A stretch of DNA of 64,000 bases from an uncultured Prevotellaceae bacterium (GCA_946409635.1 CAMJXD010000004.1:1-64000), one strand, 5' to 3'; positions 17,909 through 26,133 are shown, numbered from the stretch's first letter. The notes: generated by a model from the sequence alone, not told the origin. Numbers and translations are program-made.

Positions 17909-18895
17909 TTAATGAGTGGTTAATAGTAGTGTTATTAATTGTTCGTTTGTTAGGTTCAATATCCACTGGCCTGCATCGCAGCCGTCGAGGGCGGTGTGCA
18001 GGTCGGCGGCGGTGAGCCTGGCTCCGCGCAGCTTATTGAGCAGCACCTCGCGCGCATCGTTGCACAGGGGCAGGAAGTCGCCCGTGAGATACAGGTCGCG
18101 AATCTTGCCATGGTGCAGCTCGATGGCGGCATGGATGCTGCCCACGCCCTCGATGCGTCCGCCGCATGTGACCTCGCAACGCGGGTCGTTGCCCCACAGA
18201 AACGGCGGCTCCAGGTAGGGCAGAGTGAGACGCTCGATCTCGGCCATGTCATCGGCAGTTAGCTTGATTTCGCCGTCGCACAGGGTCTCGCGCACGTGCT
18301 TCTTGAAGGCCTCGATGTCCATCGCCAGGTGTTCGCTGAGCGTGGTGATGTGGCTCCTGACCGACTGCACGCCCTTGCTGGTCAACTTCTCTCGCGACGG
18401 CGTGATGGCGTTGAGCATATGCTCCATGTTGGTGTCAAACAACATCGTGCCGTGAACGATGCTGCGGCCAGGGATGTGATAGAACGCGTTGCCGCTCACC
18501 TTGCGCCCGTCGATGAGCACATCGTTGCGGTCGCTGGCTGTGGCATTCAGTCCCAGTCTACACAACATGCTTGCCACGGCTCCGGTATAGCGCGAGAATG
18601 TGGTCTGTACCTCGTCGCTGCGCGTGATGTAACTGAACATGATGTTGTCCTGGTCGGCATACACACATCCGCCGCCGCTGCGCCGACGATAGAAGGCAAT
18701 GCCGTGCTCGCGGCAATAATCCACGTTGACCTCGCTGTCAATCAACTGGTTGCGGCCGAAGATGACGGTGGGCTCCACCTGCCACATGAAGAAGATATCA
18801 TCCTCTCCAATGATGCGTGCAGCATACTCTTCCATTGCCAGATAGAATGGAAGAATACGTGTCGCGTTGTCGGGCAGACTCAGGTATTTCATCAT
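17909..18895 (-). CDS. lplA: Lipoate-protein ligase
   Basis: A 328-residue lipoate-protein ligase. It activates lipoate with ATP and attaches it to the lysine of lipoyl domains, here most likely GcvH. The lipoate/AMP-binding motif RRRSGGG lies at 70-76 and the catalytic lysine is Lys132 in GRKVSGNA. A C-terminal accessory domain with the GRIEGVGSI block is present. Two adjacent Met codons open the frame and either may be used. It is the first gene of the gcv group, with a promoter box about 18 bases upstream, so ligase and substrate are co-expressed. Confidence 0.93.
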   Translation of the reverse strand: MMKYLSLPDNATRILPFYLAMEEYAARIIGEDDIFFMWQVEPTVIFGRNQLIDSEVNVDYCREHGIAFYRRRSGGGCVYADQDNIMFSYITRSDEVQTTFSRYTGAVASMLCRLGLNATASDRNDVLIDGRKVSGNAFYHIPGRSIVHGTMLFDTNMEHMLNAITPSREKLTSKGVQSVRSHITTLSEHLAMDIEAFKKHVRETLCDGEIKLTADDMAEIERLTLPYLEPPFLWGNDPRCEVTCGGRIEGVGSIHAAIELHHGKIRDLYLTGDFLPLCNDAREVLLNKLRGARLTAADLHTALDGCDAGQWILNLTNEQLITLLLTTH

Positions 18896-18913
18896 GTCTC
18901 GTTAAACTATCGG

Positions 18914-18921
18914 CAAAAGTA
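18914..18921 (-). promoter_or_regulatory. -7 promoter box of the lplA-gcv operon
   Basis: On the minus strand TACTTTTG(C) matches TAnnTTTG and ends 18 bases before the lplA start. No clear -33 element was seen, and no glycine riboswitch was recognised in the short leader. Confidence 0.6.
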
Positions 18922-18981
18922 AGCCAAATTCCTCACATTATAAAATAATAATTCAAATTTTTTTGAGTTTTCTGTCGATGT

Positions 18982-19038
18982 CAGTTTTCAGTTTTCAGCG
19001 GCAAGCTATTTCTGAAGACTGACAACTGATAACTGAAT
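18982..19038. repeat. Inverted element built of 7-base repeats after the porin gene
   Basis: The left arm is CAGTTTT, CAGTTTT, CAG (18982-18998). The right arm is CTGAAGA, CTGACAA, CTGATAA, CTGAAT (19012-19038). The arms are imperfect reverse complements. It begins three bases after the stop of the minus-strand porin gene. Confidence 0.75.
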
Positions 19039-19041
19039 TAC

Positions 19042-20253
19042 TTAATAGCACTTGATGCGGTACATGAAGCCAAGCTCCACACGATTGGTATTGTAGTCCT
19101 GCAGGCCGCAGGCCTTGTTGAAGTCATACTTGTGGCCCAGGTAGGCGAGGAAGACGCGGAAGTCCAGTTTCTTGGGCATGGGCCAGTACTCGATGCTGCC
19201 CAGGTAGCCGATCGACTTGCGATAGTTGTGCAGGTCGTCAATCTTGGCGATGCTGGTGGTCTCGTAGGTGCCCTTGAGCATCAGGTTCCACTTGGGCGCG
19301 AATTGCCAGTTCATCTTGGCGATGAACGTGTGGCTGTGCACCTTGCCCAGATGGGTCGAACCCGGGGCAATCAGGTCCTGCAGGTCGGTGGTGGCGTAGT
19401 GCAGACGGTCCACGTCGTCCCACTCGCCGAAGTAGTCAAAATACAGCTGATAATTCGGCAGGTTCAACCTCTGACCCAGGGTAATCATGCGCGAGTACTT
19501 GTGCTTGGCCTGGGTCTGGATACCCCAAGCCCAGCGCGTTTGCAACTGGTCGTGGAAGAAGTTGCCGTTCCAGTTCAGGATGTAGGTGAAAGGTGCGCGG
19601 CTGCGTGCGAGACGCTCGGGCTTGTGCAGGTCGCTGGTAACAATCTGCGGGTCTTCGCCCAGGTCCTCGGTAAAGGAACCGTTGTAGCTGTTGGTGATCT
19701 GTGCAGCAATTTCCTGTGTGGGGATGGGTCGGTAGCTCACCATCGCACCGGCCATGAAGATGTCCATCATGTCGATCAGATCGCTATAGCGGTAGATTTC
19801 CATGGGGTTCTGGTCGTACTCAAAACCGCCCCATATCTGGCACAGCTTGCCGGCGGCAATATCCACCTTGCTGCTGGGCCGGTAGCCCACCATCATGATG
19901 TCGGTAGCCTTGGCAAAACGGTCCAGGCCTTTGGCGGTCTGGTTGCTGTTGAAGCGGTGACGGATGCGGTAGAACACCTTGGGGGTGATATCGCCCTTGA
20001 TGTCCAGGCGCAGGTCGCGGCACACAAACTTAGTGTCCCACTCGCCGTGGTTGGCGTCCTCGGCCACAAGGCTCGATGCGAAATTGATGTGGAAGTTAAA
20101 GGCGTCGGTCTTCTTCTCCAGATTGAAGACGCGCTGGGCAAGCGACTCGGTCTCATCATTGTCGTCGCCACCCATGCGGGTGTTGTTGCCCTGTGCCATA
20201 GCATTGATTCCCAGAAGAGTAGCACACAGGGTAAACAGGAATGTTTTTCTCAT
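19042..20253 (-). CDS. Putative outer-membrane porin
   Basis: A 403-residue exported protein. The signal peptide ends near residue 20 (INAMAQ). A short heptad-like helix follows (SLAQRVFNLEKKTD), as at the N-terminus of many phosphate-selective-porin (OprO/OprP-like) proteins, and then a beta-barrel-like region of alternating strands ends in MYRIKCY. Blocks such as LRLDIKGDITPKVFYRIRHR and GKLCQIWGGFEYDQNPMEIY resemble Bacteroidota porins of that group. The substrate is unknown. It has its own promoter box about 40 bases upstream and is divergent from the lipoprotein gene at 20356. Confidence 0.72.
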   Translation of the reverse strand: MRKTFLFTLCATLLGINAMAQGNNTRMGGDDNDETESLAQRVFNLEKKTDAFNFHINFASSLVAEDANHGEWDTKFVCRDLRLDIKGDITPKVFYRIRHRFNSNQTAKGLDRFAKATDIMMVGYRPSSKVDIAAGKLCQIWGGFEYDQNPMEIYRYSDLIDMMDIFMAGAMVSYRPIPTQEIAAQITNSYNGSFTEDLGEDPQIVTSDLHKPERLARSRAPFTYILNWNGNFFHDQLQTRWAWGIQTQAKHKYSRMITLGQRLNLPNYQLYFDYFGEWDDVDRLHYATTDLQDLIAPGSTHLGKVHSHTFIAKMNWQFAPKWNLMLKGTYETTSIAKIDDLHNYRKSIGYLGSIEYWPMPKKLDFRVFLAYLGHKYDFNKACGLQDYNTNRVELGFMYRIKCY

Positions 20254-20293
20254 TGTTACAGTTTTCAGTGATACAAGTTTCTAAAATTGACCG

Positions 20294-20301
20294 CAAAATT
20301 A
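20294..20301 (-). promoter_or_regulatory. -7 promoter box of the porin gene
   Basis: On the minus strand TAATTTTG(C) matches the consensus and lies about 40 bases before the porin ATG. It is part of a divergent promoter region of about 100 bases. Confidence 0.6.
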
Positions 20302-20335
20302 CACATAAAAAATGTCATTTAAACCAAAAACGGGC

Positions 20336-20343
20336 TAAATTTG
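20336..20343 (+). promoter_or_regulatory. -7 promoter box of the 20356 lipoprotein gene
   Basis: TAAATTTG(C) ends 12 bases before the first ATG (20356), giving a very short leader. A TTG inside the box would extend the frame by five codons but is unlikely as a start. Confidence 0.62.
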
Positions 20344-20355
20344 CACATCGTTTCA

Positions 20356-20922
20356 ATGATGACCGAAATGAAGTCCTTAATACCCATATTGTTGCTGGCG
20401 TTATCGCTATCGCTACAGGGCTGTGGCGGCAAGGGCTATGTGTTGACGGGTGGCGATGATGTATTGGCGCCCGGCTACGAGACCGGCATGGGGATGCGGG
20501 TATCACGAGAGACGGCTGATTGGCGTAAGTATCGTCTCGACACTGTTGATGGCGATAGGGTTATCACGTTATACGACAATGCCCTTGGTGAAGAGGAGTT
20601 GATGCGATTTTCCATCATCTCGGTGGCGAAGAAGCTGAGCACGGTTCGCTGTAAGGCTCTGCTCGGTGCCGACACCGTTGTGCTGCTGGACTTGAATCCT
20701 GAACTCAATCGTCCTTATCACACGGGAGAAACCTATCCGTTGAAGGTTCGCAGGATTACCCGCTTCAGGGTGCCTTATCATTCGTTGCCGCTCATGGCGT
20801 TTGTGTTCGAGAACGATACCATCTGGCAGCACTTTGATCATAGCAAGCCCATGTATCTGCGCATGGACGGCAACATGCGCCTGGAGCATCAGGATATCAT
20901 TGAAACCACTTTAAATCGCTGA
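20356..20922 (+). CDS. Small lipoprotein of unknown function
   Basis: A protein of 188 residues (or 184 from the later Met at 20368) with a lipoprotein signal: MKSLIPILLLALSLSLQGC, lipobox LQGC. The mature part has no domain I recognise. It contains a stretch giving MRFSIISVAKKLSTVRCKA and a beta-rich C-terminus with FRVPYHSLPLMAFVFEND. It is followed nine bases later by the two-repeat protein and then by a membrane protein, and the three may be one transcript. The promoter box upstream excludes a start at 20341. It is probably anchored in the outer membrane or faces the periplasm. Confidence 0.7.
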   Translation: MMTEMKSLIPILLLALSLSLQGCGGKGYVLTGGDDVLAPGYETGMGMRVSRETADWRKYRLDTVDGDRVITLYDNALGEEELMRFSIISVAKKLSTVRCKALLGADTVVLLDLNPELNRPYHTGETYPLKVRRITRFRVPYHSLPLMAFVFENDTIWQHFDHSKPMYLRMDGNMRLEHQDIIETTLNR

Positions 20923-20931
20923 AGTATCGTT

Positions 20932-21552
20932 ATGGAAGTTTATTGGGTCGAAGTTGAGTATGTTTCTCGCTCAGGGAATACTAAACCAGGAGTGGTCTAT
21001 GCTTTTGTCAAGTCAACTGATGCCATCGAAGCCCATCAAGCCGTCAATAAGGCCTTGAATCAACGTGATTTGCTGTCCACCAACTGGCTGTTGATTGAGC
21101 CCTATCAGGATAAGTTGTTCTGTTGGGACGATGACGAGCAAGACGCTCATTATGAGCATCTGTGTGAAATGGCGATGGCCACCGGTGAGTGCGTTTTTGA
21201 TGATTTCTATAATCAAGATGAATTTGACCGGCCTGAGGATGAGGAAATCTATTGGGCATTTGTGGAATTCCGATTCCTCTATGAGGTTGACCCTCCGGCA
21301 CAAGGTGGCTTTGTCAACATTCTCGTGAAGGCTTGGGACGCGCTTGAAGCCTATCGCAAGGTGCAGAAGGCCGTGCTTGTCGAGGATCTCGAGCCCTTTA
21401 ATTGGCTGCGCCTCACTCCCGTGTCTCGAGATCAGGACTGGGAAGACGAGGAGGTGGCAGCGCGTTTTCAACGCCTCTGGGATTGTGCCGAAGGCGGCAG
21501 TGAATGCCAGTGGGGCGAGATAACTGCTTATGAAAGATATGAGGACGAATGA
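20932..21552 (+). CDS. Unknown acidic protein made of two tandem repeats
   Basis: A 206-residue protein with no signal peptide. It consists of two diverged copies of one domain of about 95 residues. Copy 1 (about 4-98) starts YWVEVEYVSR, has FVKSTDAIEAHQAVNKAL and NWLLIEPYQD and ends near MAMATGECVFDD. Copy 2 (about 107-204) has YWAFVEFRF, LVKAWDALEAYRKVQKAV and NWLRLTPVSRD and ends near CAEGGSECQWGE. The order of aromatic strand, Lys-x-(x)-Asp-Ala helix, NWL strand and acidic helix is the same in both. I do not recognise the family. It is strongly acidic and probably cytoplasmic, and lies nine bases after a lipoprotein gene. Confidence 0.68.
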   Translation: MEVYWVEVEYVSRSGNTKPGVVYAFVKSTDAIEAHQAVNKALNQRDLLSTNWLLIEPYQDKLFCWDDDEQDAHYEHLCEMAMATGECVFDDFYNQDEFDRPEDEEIYWAFVEFRFLYEVDPPAQGGFVNILVKAWDALEAYRKVQKAVLVEDLEPFNWLRLTPVSRDQDWEDEEVAARFQRLWDCAEGGSECQWGEITAYERYEDE

Positions 21553-21593
21553 AGTGTCTCGTGACTATGTCGTTTGAGTAAATACCGAAGTTG

Positions 21594-22070
21594 ATGACTG
21601 ATATCCTGACGATTATACATCCTATAGACAAGGAGATGCTGCTGGCGGCAAAATGGATGGGCTTTGCCATCGTTGGTGTCGTGTTGGCTGTAATATGGGA
21701 CTCTTTGAAGACTCTTGCGGGCGCGACAATCCGTTTCCTGGTTTTGCGTTTTGCCAAAAAAGTGAATCTCACGTTCCACGAAATCCTGTGTGGGAAAACC
21801 GATCCTGAGATTCCCGAGGATCCCGAGAATTACCGTGAGGATATCAAGCGATGGAATGAGGATAACGACAAGCAGAACGAGAAATATGGCCGGCGATTTT
21901 TCTATGTGTTGATTGCTGCTTTGCTTATGGCCTTTCTGGTCATGCAATTGGTTGAGGGACAACGGCAACGGGCTTATTTCGAGATGAGAGAGCATCCGCA
22001 TGCGACCAATCCCGACATTCAGGAGGTTGTAGTCGCAACGCCTCTTGAAACACCCGATTCCATCCGATAA
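21594..22070 (+). CDS. Predicted small membrane protein, unknown
   Basis: A 158-residue protein with two hydrophobic segments, about 20-42 (WMGFAIVGVVLAVIW) and about 105-123 (FFYVLIAALLMAFLVM). A charged region between them contains a Pro/Glu-rich stretch (DPEIPEDPENYREDIKRW) and probably forms a cytoplasmic loop. The ATG at 21594 is preferred to a TTG just before it. No family was recognised. It lies 41 bases after the two-repeat protein and may share its transcript. A small hairpin follows the stop. Confidence 0.6.
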   Translation: MTDILTIIHPIDKEMLLAAKWMGFAIVGVVLAVIWDSLKTLAGATIRFLVLRFAKKVNLTFHEILCGKTDPEIPEDPENYREDIKRWNEDNDKQNEKYGRRFFYVLIAALLMAFLVMQLVEGQRQRAYFEMREHPHATNPDIQEVVVATPLETPDSIR

Positions 22071-22072
22071 AT

Positions 22073-22087
22073 CAGATGGGGCATCTG
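22073..22087 (+). terminator. Short hairpin after the 21594 gene
   Basis: CAGATG and CATCTG arms with a GGG loop lie two bases after the stop. There is no real T-run, so terminator activity is doubtful. Confidence 0.3.
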
Positions 22088-22128
22088 GTTGTTAAGCGGG
22101 TTCATGGAGTTGTTTGAAAACTTTTTGT

Positions 22129-22136
22129 TAACTTTG
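22129..22136 (+). promoter_or_regulatory. -7 promoter box of mazG
   Basis: TAACTTTG(C) matches the consensus and lies 35 bases before the mazG ATG. A TTG occurs 16 bases upstream, slightly closer than the usual 19-21. Confidence 0.6.
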
Positions 22137-22171
22137 CACCTTGAATATCATTAAATCATCAATAGATCATC

Positions 22172-22969
22172 ATGCCTAATAACAGCAGAGAAAAGAAATT
22201 GGAGGCCTTCGGCAGGCTGCTTGACATCTTGGACGAGCTGCGCGTGAAGTGCCCGTGGGACCGCAAACAGACCAACGAAAGCCTGCGGCCCAACACCATC
22301 GAGGAAACCATGGAACTTGCCGATGCCATCATGGGTGAGGACGACGATAAAATCCGCAAGGAGCTGGGCGACGTGCTGCTGCACATCGTCTTTTATGCCA
22401 AGATCGGTGACGAGAAGGGCAAGTTTGACATCGCCGACGTGTGCGACGCCCTGTGCGAGAAACTTGTGTTCCGCCATCCGCACGTCTTTGGCGAGGAGAA
22501 GGCCGACACGGCTGCCCAGGTGCTCCAGAATTGGGAACTGCTCAAGATGAAGGAGAAAGACGGCAATAAGATGGTGCTTAGCGGAGTGCCGCGCAGCCTG
22601 CCATCACTCATCAAGGCCGAGCGCGTCCAGGAGAAGGCCGCCAACGTGGGCTTTGACTGGCAGCACAAGGAGGACGTCTGGGACAAGGTGCATGAGGAAT
22701 TCAGGGAGGTCGAGGCCGAGTTAAAGGGTAACGACCCGGTGGACCGCGAAAAAGAGTTCGGCGATCTGTTCTTCTCGCTGGTGAATGCCGCACGCCTGTA
22801 TGGTGTGCGACCCGATAATGCCTTGGAGCGTACCAATCGCAAATTCATCGCCCGCTTTAACTATATTGAGCAGAAAGCCAATGAACAAGGCCGTCACGTC
22901 AACGAGTTGACTCTCGCCGAGATGGACGAACTCTGGAATGAAGCCAAATTGAAGCAACTTGGCGAGTAA
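22172..22969 (+). CDS. mazG: Nucleoside triphosphate pyrophosphohydrolase MazG
   Basis: A 265-residue MazG, close to the usual length of the two-domain form. It hydrolyses non-canonical or surplus NTPs to NMP and pyrophosphate. The first MazG domain has the signature CPWDRKQTNESLRP, then EETMELADAI and ELGDVLLHIVFYAKIG. The second has EEFREVEAEL and DREKEFGDLFFSLVNAAR. Both sets of metal-binding Glu/Asp residues are present. It has its own promoter box and is followed 39 bases later by topB. Confidence 0.94.
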   Translation: MPNNSREKKLEAFGRLLDILDELRVKCPWDRKQTNESLRPNTIEETMELADAIMGEDDDKIRKELGDVLLHIVFYAKIGDEKGKFDIADVCDALCEKLVFRHPHVFGEEKADTAAQVLQNWELLKMKEKDGNKMVLSGVPRSLPSLIKAERVQEKAANVGFDWQHKEDVWDKVHEEFREVEAELKGNDPVDREKEFGDLFFSLVNAARLYGVRPDNALERTNRKFIARFNYIEQKANEQGRHVNELTLAEMDELWNEAKLKQLGE

Positions 22970-23008
22970 CAGCATAAGAGTTAAAGTATTTCTTTAATTT
23001 TTTATTCA

Positions 23009-25087
23009 ATGAAAGTCTGCGTAACCGAGAAACCCAGTGTGGCGCGTGACATTGCCCGATTGCTTGGTGCCAACGACCGGCACGACGGCTACTTTGAGGG
23101 CAATGGATACCAGGTGACGTGGACTTATGGCCACCTGTGTGAGCTCAAGGCACCCAATGACTATACCGACCAGTGGAAACGGTGGACACTTGGACAGCTG
23201 CCGATGATTCCACAACGCTTTGGTATCAAGCTAAAAGATGATGAAGGTATCAAGCGGCAGTTTAATGTTATCAAGAACTTGATTGCCGGAGCCGAAGAGG
23301 TCATCAACTGCGGTGATGCCGGCCAGGAAGGAGAACTCATTCAGCGCTGGGTTTATCAAAAGGCTGAGTGCCGCAAGCCAGTCAAGCGCCTGTGGATTTC
23401 ATCGTTGACCGACGAGAGTATACGTAAAGGATTCCTAGAACTTAAGGACTCTAAGTCGTTTGATAACCTGTACTTTGCGGGTTTGTCACGAGCGATAGGG
23501 GACTGGATTCTGGGGATGAATGCCACTCGCTTGTACACCTTGAAATACTCGCAGTCACGTGATGTGCTGTCGGTGGGCCGGGTGCAGACCCCTACGCTGG
23601 CCATGATTGTTGCCCGCCAGCGTGAAATCGACAATTTCGTTCCTGAGAACTACTGGGAACTCAAGACCAAATACCGTGGTGTGACCTTCAACAGCACGCG
23701 CGGCCGTTTTAAGACTGAGGGCGAAGCCATCGATATTGTCGGTCAGATCAAGCAGTTGCCGCTCGTCGTGACCTCGGTCGAGACCAAAAAAGGGCGTGAG
23801 GCCCCGCCCCGCCTGTTCGACTTGACCAGCCTGCAGGTGGAGTGCAACAAGAAGTTCGGCATGTCGGCCGACGATGCATTGAAGACTATCCAGTCGCTAT
23901 ATGAAAAAAAGGCAACGACCTATCCGCGAGTGGATACCACCTACCTGAGCGACGATATCTATCCCCAGGTGCCAGGCATCATGCAGGCTATGGTGCCCTA
24001 TGCTAACCTGACGGCTCCGGTGCTGGCTCTCAACAAGTTGCCCAAGTCCAAGAAGGTGTTCGACAACAGCAAGGTGACTGACCACCATGCCATCATTCCC
24101 ACCAATGTCAATCCGGCGACTGTGGCCATGACGCCCGACGAGAAACGCGTGTATCACTTGATAGCCGTCCGTTTTATCGCCGCATTTTATCCTGACTGTG
24201 AGTTTAACACGACAACCGTGATGGCCCAGGTGGGCCAGTATGGCTTCAAGGCAACCGGCAAGGATATTCTCAAGCCAGGCTGGCGTGACCTATATAATAA
24301 ACCAGGCGACAAGAACGGCGATGATGATTCCAAGGAGAAATCAGATGATGACAACGGCGTGATGCCGCACTTTGAGCAAGGAGAGAGCGGTCCTCACGAG
24401 CCGTCGGTGCTCAAGCGCACGACGCAGCCTCCCAAGCCCTATACCGAGGGCACGTTGCTGCGCGCCATGGAAACCGCAGGCAAGACCGTTGATGACGAGG
24501 AGTTGCGTGACGCCATGAAGGAGAACGGCATCGGTCGCCCGTCGACCCGTGCGGCCATCATCGAGACGCTGTTCAAGCGGCGCTACATACGCAAGGAGCG
24601 CAAGAGCATCGCCCCCACCATGGCGGGAATCCAGCTCATCGATACAATCAATGAACCATTGCTTAAAAGTGCATCGCTCACGGGCTTGTGGGAGAAGAAG
24701 TTGCGTGAGATTGAACGGGGCGAATACAGCGCTGCCCGTTTCATCGATGAACTCAAGGCGATGATCAGCGAGATCGTGCTTAACGTCCTGCGTGACAACA
24801 CCAGCGGCAGCATTGCCGTCGAGCAGGCAAAACCAGTCAAGCCCAAGGCTCCGACTGCTGGTGGCGAGGTCAAGCCCAAAAAACCGCGTGCCCCCCGGAT
24901 CAAGAGCATTGAGGAGATTCCGTGCCCGGTGTGCGGCAAGGGGCATCTGATGAAGGGCAAGACGGGGTACGGCTGCAGCGAGTACAAGAACGGATGTCAT
25001 ACCGTGCTGCCCTTTACCGAGTACCCGGCCGACCTGACTCCGGCGCGACTGGCCACCAAGGTGAAAAAGAACTTCAAGGGAGCTTGA
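23009..25087 (+). CDS. topB: DNA topoisomerase III
   Basis: A type IA topoisomerase of 692 residues, which relaxes and decatenates DNA and often works with RecQ, encoded about 2.8 kb downstream. The Toprim domain opens with MKVCVTEKPSVARDIA and has CGDAGQEGEL at 101-110. The catalytic tyrosine is Tyr305 in TTYPRVDTTYLSDD. The block SVGRVQTPTLAMIV is at 188-200. The C-terminus holds a zinc-finger-like CPVCGKG...YGCSEYKNGC. A Lys/Pro-rich linker precedes that finger. Confidence 0.94.
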   Translation: MKVCVTEKPSVARDIARLLGANDRHDGYFEGNGYQVTWTYGHLCELKAPNDYTDQWKRWTLGQLPMIPQRFGIKLKDDEGIKRQFNVIKNLIAGAEEVINCGDAGQEGELIQRWVYQKAECRKPVKRLWISSLTDESIRKGFLELKDSKSFDNLYFAGLSRAIGDWILGMNATRLYTLKYSQSRDVLSVGRVQTPTLAMIVARQREIDNFVPENYWELKTKYRGVTFNSTRGRFKTEGEAIDIVGQIKQLPLVVTSVETKKGREAPPRLFDLTSLQVECNKKFGMSADDALKTIQSLYEKKATTYPRVDTTYLSDDIYPQVPGIMQAMVPYANLTAPVLALNKLPKSKKVFDNSKVTDHHAIIPTNVNPATVAMTPDEKRVYHLIAVRFIAAFYPDCEFNTTTVMAQVGQYGFKATGKDILKPGWRDLYNKPGDKNGDDDSKEKSDDDNGVMPHFEQGESGPHEPSVLKRTTQPPKPYTEGTLLRAMETAGKTVDDEELRDAMKENGIGRPSTRAAIIETLFKRRYIRKERKSIAPTMAGIQLIDTINEPLLKSASLTGLWEKKLREIERGEYSAARFIDELKAMISEIVLNVLRDNTSGSIAVEQAKPVKPKAPTAGGEVKPKKPRAPRIKSIEEIPCPVCGKGHLMKGKTGYGCSEYKNGCHTVLPFTEYPADLTPARLATKVKKNFKGA

Positions 25088-25100
25088 AGAAACCGCTTAG

Positions 25101-25316
25101 ATGATGGGTGATACATTACAAAATATCATTGTGGGCCTTATCGTGGCAGCAGCCGTGCTGGCTTCGGCAAGGGCGGTTGTCAGGGCCGTCCGCAACAAGA
25201 AATCGGCCCTAACTGCCTGTGCCTCTTGCAAATTGAAGGATGTGTGCAATAATCCGGAAAAATTTTCTGCAAAAAAATGTTCCGATAAAGTTGCACAGGT
25301 CAAAAAACAGCAGTAA
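25101..25316 (+). CDS. Small Cys-containing membrane protein
   Basis: A 71-residue protein (or 70 from the second Met at 25104) with one hydrophobic segment, about 8-25 (IIVGLIVAAAVLASA). A basic stretch (RAVRNKK) and a soluble tail with four cysteines (CASCKLKDVC ... KKC) follow. The layout resembles small FeoB-associated Cys-rich membrane proteins, but no feo gene is near and the match is only by pattern. It begins 14 bases after topB and probably rides on its transcript. Its TAA stop lies inside the promoter of the downstream tRNA gene. Confidence 0.6.
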   Translation: MMGDTLQNIIVGLIVAAAVLASARAVVRAVRNKKSALTACASCKLKDVCNNPEKFSAKKCSDKVAQVKKQQ

Positions 25317-25322
25317 ATTTGC
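25291..25322 (+). promoter_or_regulatory. Promoter of the tRNA-Cys gene
   Basis: TTG at 25291, a 20-base spacer and TAAATTTGC at 25314 form a very good Bacteroidota promoter. The stop codon of the small membrane protein gene is part of the -7 box. Confidence 0.78.
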
Positions 25323-25340
25323 ACCGCAAAAATCACGAAG

Positions 25341-25412
25341 GGTCGCTTGGATGAGTGGTTTAGTCACCGGTCTGCAAAACCGGGTACAGCGGTTCGAATC
25401 CGCTAGTGACCT
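25341..25412 (+). tRNA. tRNA-Cys (anticodon GCA)
   Basis: A 72-base cloverleaf. The acceptor arms GGTCGCT and AGTGACC pair over seven positions with one wobble. The anticodon stem CCGGT/ACCGG encloses loop CTGCAAA (anticodon GCA). The T arm is AGCGG-TTCGAAT-CCGCT. The discriminator base after the acceptor stem is U, as expected for tRNA-Cys. CCA is not encoded. The D stem is short (three pairs). Confidence 0.93.
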
Positions 25413-25425
25413 CAGATAATTTGGA

Positions 25426-25462
25426 TTGCCAACTGGTCGATGACCGGCTGGCAATTTTTTTT
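25426..25462 (+). terminator. Rho-independent terminator after tRNA-Cys
   Basis: Thirteen-base arms (TTGCCAACTGGTC and GACCGGCTGGCAA, nearly fully paired) with a GAT loop are followed by eight T residues. It lies 13 bases after the tRNA. Confidence 0.9.
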
Positions 25463-25932
25463 GATTGCAGGTGTTGCTGCCGAAGGGCGTGTAGATTGAC
25501 GAGGGCTCACCCGATAAAAGGTGGGGGATAAGCGTGTTCGAAGGCCACTACAAGGCCGCTGGCCTTGTCGAGGCCTTTCGACCTCACGACACGACACAAT
25601 TTTTCCGCTGTCCCTTGATGAATGATTAGGTGATGGGGTGACTCTTCGGCGAATCGGCATGGCGCAAAAGCTCACACAAAGCCGCCAAGTTTTTAATTAT
25701 CAATATCATAAGGAGCCAATGCCTATTGTGTTGAGGCCGCAATCTGTTCATGATTGTTTAAGTTTATCATCAAAGCAAAATATGAATGAGTCTTAAGATC
25801 AGTATGTTAGCGGCCTGGCGGCATGGCGTGAAATTTACCGAGGTCTTTCGCTGAATAGATTACTAATGGGGGTGATGGTTGTTAAATTTCTATAAAAATC
25901 GGGTACGGCCGATTGTTTTGGGTGATTAAGGC
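25463..25932. other. Gene-poor stretch between tRNA-Cys and the recJ promoter
   Basis: No convincing coding frame is seen. It contains a strong nested hairpin at 25539-25580: outer arms CGAAGGCC/GGCCTTTCG and inner arms CAAGGCC-GCT-GGCCTTG. Further on, a stretch near 25650-25690 (GGCGCAAAAGCTCACACAAAGCCGCCAAG) resembles the 8-base repeat element at 13349. It could be decayed sequence or hold an unrecognised RNA. Confidence 0.5.
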
Positions 25933-25963
25933 TTTGAAAAGTGTTGCTTTTTCAGTAATTTTG
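25933..25963 (+). promoter_or_regulatory. Promoter of recJ-recQ
   Basis: TTTG at 25933, a 19-base spacer and TAATTTTG at 25956 match the Bacteroidota consensus well. The predicted leader before recJ is about 165 bases, one of the longest in the window. Confidence 0.75.
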
Positions 25964-26077
25964 TGGGCACAAATTGGGTATCTGCTATTATCGGTGGCAT
26001 CCTATTGACGGGGCTTTTTGAAAACTGGTGATACAACTCTTTGATTCCCAATTGACTAAATAATATATCTCCACTAG

Positions 26078-26102
26078 CTCATTGCTTCGGTTGCGGTGAG
26101 CC
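26078..26102 (+). promoter_or_regulatory. Hairpin in the recJ leader
   Basis: Arms GCTCATTGC and GCGGTGAGC pair over nine positions (two G-U) around a seven-base loop, 31 bases before the recJ ATG. It may affect translation or attenuation; no known riboswitch was recognised. Confidence 0.4.
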
Positions 26103-26133
26103 CCTGTTATTGCATATTAAAAAACTAACATAA

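Noticed and set aside
23309-23338. Toprim motif of TopB reads DAGQEGE instead of DxDxE.
   Set aside because: Bacterial TopB proteins commonly have DAGxEGE here, so it is not a missing catalytic residue.
25341-25412. tRNA-Cys as a possible integration site for a mobile element.
   Set aside because: No integrase, no direct repeat of the tRNA 3' end and no foreign genes were found next to it.
25412-25675. An 87-codon frame on the minus strand after tRNA-Cys.
   Set aside because: It covers the terminator hairpin, has a biased Arg/Pro/Ser composition and no promoter box.
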